A stretch of 33,653 nt of DNA. Origin: Candidatus Zambryskibacteria bacterium RIFCSPHIGHO2_02_FULL_43_14 (GTDB taxonomy: Bacteria > Patescibacteriota > Minisyncoccia > Phycocordibacterales > Zambryskibacteraceae). Below are positions 31,670-33,653 of the stretch, piece by piece. Within the stretch, counting starts at the first letter, position 1. Every line of letters starts with the position of its first letter. Below the pieces are notes generated by a model. That model saw only the letters and a list, made by a program, of their open reading frames with translations. It was not told where the DNA came from and ran no database searches. Position numbers and translations under genes: made by a program. The stretch lies in contig MHVR01000009.1 in assembly GCA_001825315.1 (NCBI GenBank), forward strand, positions 1 through 33,653, read 5' to 3'.

Positions 31670-33182
31670 AAGAAAATTTACGTTTTATAATATAGGCATT
31701 GGCTTCCTCTTTCTTTTCCAAACTGGGTTTGAGCCATCGGCTGGCGATTTCCGGTATAGGAGCGTATTTCGAACTTGGCACGGCGATATAAGCCGCTTTT
31801 ACCCCAATCAATATATCATCCTGCGAGACAGCCCCGCAAATTATATCTGTAATGATCACAATCTGTGGACCGTATTCAATCGTCCTTTCAAACAGAGGAC
31901 CGAAGCCGCTTGAGTAGCTAATCATACGGGGACGCAAGAATTTTTTGACTGCTTTTTGTAAAAACGAGAAGCGGCCAAAGGTAAGCTGCCAGAGTTTGAA
32001 GGCAATAGCTGTCTTGGTTTCAAGCAGAGGCTCTCTTATTTTTTTCATCGCACCAGTCACTCGCAAGCAACCTTTTTTGAAAGACACAGAATTCTCACGA
32101 TCTAAAATGCCAGCTGAACAGTTACCCTTCGATGTTTTAATCTCAAGACCGCTGTCATAATAAACTTTATCGCCAGCGTATAATCTAAAAGAACCGCCCT
32201 TTTTCCCGTTAGCAACTAAAAAGTAGTGTTCGTTTACCACTCGAAGAAGAGAACTTTCTGGGAAATAGTTTTCGCCGAGAGACGGTGTAGTCATTTGTGG
32301 TGTTATTTGCAATCCAGTCTCAATCCAATTATAGAGAATGTAGCAAAGATACCGGTCATCAAGATGAGAGGGCTTGATTGCACACAAATAAGGAAGTGCT
32401 GGAGACGGAATAATATATTCGGTGTTTCGAGACATGTATTCACCGCCGGCGGTATGATCTGGATTAATGAAAAGTCTAACAAAAGATTTTGCCCTCTCAA
32501 TTGGTTCATCAACCTTTTTTGACCCTGTTAGAGCTTTGTATTTAGAAAGATAACTTATGGTTAAAGTAAGATAGCCAATGTCAGGGCCACCATATTCACT
32601 CCACCAACCTTCACTCTCCTGTTTTTCTAAAAATTTACTAAGTAGGAGATCCACATTTTTATTAGCTGAAGCTATAGCAAAAATAGCTCCGGAAACCTGA
32701 TTCAAAACAGTTTCCTCGTCTGTGTTTAATAGAAATAGCACTGCCTTTTCAATAGTATTAGAAATAATATATTCCTCCTCAAACTCAACCCGATTTTCTT
32801 TAAATAACTTATGGGTCTGCGATAGAGCGGCAGTGACAAAAGCTGTGGCGACATAAGAACCTTCATTTATATACCACTCATCAAACGAACCGTTTGACTT
32901 TTGAAGTCCAGCTGTAAATCGAAGTCCTGCTCGAATCCATTCCAATACTTTTTCATCTTGATAATAAATATTACCTTCAAAATTGGAGAAGTAGAGAAGC
33001 GTCAAAGTATAAACTGCTTCTTGATAGCGAGCAGAACTTATATCGTTAGTGCGATAATGCCAGTAAGCGCGGTCAAAAGATCCATAGGAACGAGAGGATT
33101 GATTACGATTAAGTTGCCCGAGAAACCTAGGTATCTCTCCTAGCGCCAACTCGAGGAACTGATTACTTTTTATTTGCGACAT
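31659..33182 (-). CDS. Uncharacterised alpha/alpha-toroid-like protein of glycan loci
   Basis: I start at ATG 33182 (MSQIKSNQF, 507 residues), as the track start is a TTG 11 codons upstream. The N-terminal half has repeated helical pairs with small-residue and aromatic patterns (YGSFDRAYWHYR, SARYQEAVYTLTLLY, KSNGSFDEWYINEGSYVATAFVTAAL, ESEGWWSEYGGPDIGYLTLTISYL), like an alpha/alpha-toroid (terpene cyclase or heparinase type) fold. The C-terminal half has beta-like stretches (GGSFRLYAGDKVYYDSG). This recalls polysaccharide lyases, but no catalytic residues are clear. No signal peptide is seen. It overlaps its neighbours by 11 and 13 nt. Confidence 0.55.
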   Translation of the reverse strand: MSQIKSNQFLELALGEIPRFLGQLNRNQSSRSYGSFDRAYWHYRTNDISSARYQEAVYTLTLLYFSNFEGNIYYQDEKVLEWIRAGLRFTAGLQKSNGSFDEWYINEGSYVATAFVTAALSQTHKLFKENRVEFEEEYIISNTIEKAVLFLLNTDEETVLNQVSGAIFAIASANKNVDLLLSKFLEKQESEGWWSEYGGPDIGYLTLTISYLSKYKALTGSKKVDEPIERAKSFVRLFINPDHTAGGEYMSRNTEYIIPSPALPYLCAIKPSHLDDRYLCYILYNWIETGLQITPQMTTPSLGENYFPESSLLRVVNEHYFLVANGKKGGSFRLYAGDKVYYDSGLEIKTSKGNCSAGILDRENSVSFKKGCLRVTGAMKKIREPLLETKTAIAFKLWQLTFGRFSFLQKAVKKFLRPRMISYSSGFGPLFERTIEYGPQIVIITDIICGAVSQDDILIGVKAAYIAVPSSKYAPIPEIASRWLKPSLEKKEEANAYIIKRKFSFDA

Positions 33183-33653
33183 CGAATTACAGCTACAGAA
33201 CCAAGTACTCCGCAACGACTTAAACCCTGTAAAGATAGTATTTTATCAATACTTGAACTTATAAAATCTTTTCTACGATCGCGGTGGAGATAACTAGATC
33301 CTTCGCTCTTAATATATTGTACGATCATTTGATAAAGTTGTTCAAAGAAACTTGGAAAAGCGAAGTGTCCGTGCCAAGAAATATTATCAAAAGAAGCATT
33401 TCTAGCCAACTTAATTACATGACTAACGCTTATCGGTCGGTACGGGCCAAAAAAGGAATAAATACCAGTTCTTCTAATATCTTCACCGAAAATAAGTCGT
33501 AATGATGTTAGAAATAACGAAAAGAGTGAAATTCTGCGACGAGCAACAATGATTAATTCGCCACCACTCGGAAGAGTTGCATAAGCTTGCTTAAGAAGTC
33601 TTTGTAAAATATTATCCGAAAGTCGTTCAGCTTTGTATATTAAAGTTATAGTT
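33170..33653 (-). CDS. C-terminal part of a probable class I methyltransferase (5' end outside the window)
   Basis: The frame is open to the right edge; the track shows only an internal TTG start at 33409. The 160 visible residues begin TITLIYKAERLSDNILQRLLKQAYATLPSGGELIIVARRRISL, which resembles motif post II of SAM methyltransferases (LPSGGELIIVA). The rest (IYSFFGPYRPISVSHVIKLARNASF) fits a C-terminal methyltransferase helix region. It is the first gene of the visible minus-strand operon. It overlaps the toroid-like gene by 13 nt. Confidence 0.6.
   Translation of the reverse strand, partial: TITLIYKAERLSDNILQRLLKQAYATLPSGGELIIVARRRISLFSLFLTSLRLIFGEDIRRTGIYSFFGPYRPISVSHVIKLARNASFDNISWHGHFAFPSFFEQLYQMIVQYIKSEGSSYLHRDRRKDFISSSIDKILSLQGLSRCGVLGSVAVIRCRK

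Noticed and set aside
33183-33215. TTG start of the toroid-like gene in the track
   Set aside because: ATG 33182 overlaps the upstream stop in the way seen elsewhere in this operon and needs no rare start.

Overview
The window looks like a piece of a chromosome from a Candidate Phyla Radiation bacterium (Patescibacteria, Parcubacteria-like). Supporting signs seen in the sequence: a PaaX-like winged-helix protein with a Cas2-like C-terminal fold, of the type common in these genomes; a huge surface fibre protein with 'VGIGTTTP'-type repeats and a cytoplasmic helix-turn-helix N-terminus; mostly SD-poor starts; tightly packed genes; and small GGCGGG-type hairpin repeats and heptanucleotide repeats scattered inside genes. 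TGA is used as a normal stop, so the recoded Gracilibacteria/SR1 code is unlikely. The lineage is inferred from gene types only. I see no rRNA, tRNA, CRISPR array or intact insertion sequence.

Region 1 (1-3.5 kb): the 5' part of a minus-strand surface fibre gene that runs off the left edge. It is absent from the ORF track because it has no stop in the window. It carries a complete 355-residue intein with all canonical splicing residues and an unusual inserted domain. Upstream lie a small MerR-like HTH gene and a truncated duplicate of its 5' end.

Region 2 (3.6-12.3 kb): housekeeping and stress genes. These are gatB, obg, the PaaX/Cas2-like regulator flanked by two copies of a palindrome (a third copy is near gatB), a MYG1-family gene, a DsbB-like plus thioredoxin-like disulfide pair, a VTT/DedA membrane protein, a Phd/RelE-type toxin-antitoxin pair, and secA. 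secA is preceded by a tiny lysine-rich ORF and a strong hairpin terminator.

Region 3 (12.4-33.6 kb): one large cell-envelope glycan locus. It holds an O-antigen ligase/polymerase-like protein, a flippase, methyltransferases, a polysaccharide deacetylase, a CMP-ulosonate sub-pathway, GT-B/GT4/GT2 glycosyltransferases, an FAD sugar-mutase-like protein, an extended SDR epimerase/decarboxylase, two large GT-C-like membrane proteins and an alpha/alpha-toroid-like protein. The last eight genes form a tight minus-strand operon with 4-14 nt overlaps. The ulosonate set is odd. It has a KdsB-like cytidylyltransferase and a KdsC-like phosphatase, but the aldolase-type synthase next to them reads as a DAHP synthase rather than KdsA, so the sugar may be a 7-carbon 3-deoxy-heptulosonate. 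Two genes here (18987-19991 and 22679-23233) are clearly GC-richer than their neighbours and have strong Shine-Dalgarno sites and GC-rich terminators, as expected of transferred cassettes. The kdsC-like gene sits directly behind a degenerate fragment of a second kdsB gene.

The most interesting items are the intein in a surface fibre protein, the three-copy palindrome around the PaaX/Cas2-like gene, the DAHP-synthase/KdsB/KdsC combination, and the kdsB relic marking a gene exchange.
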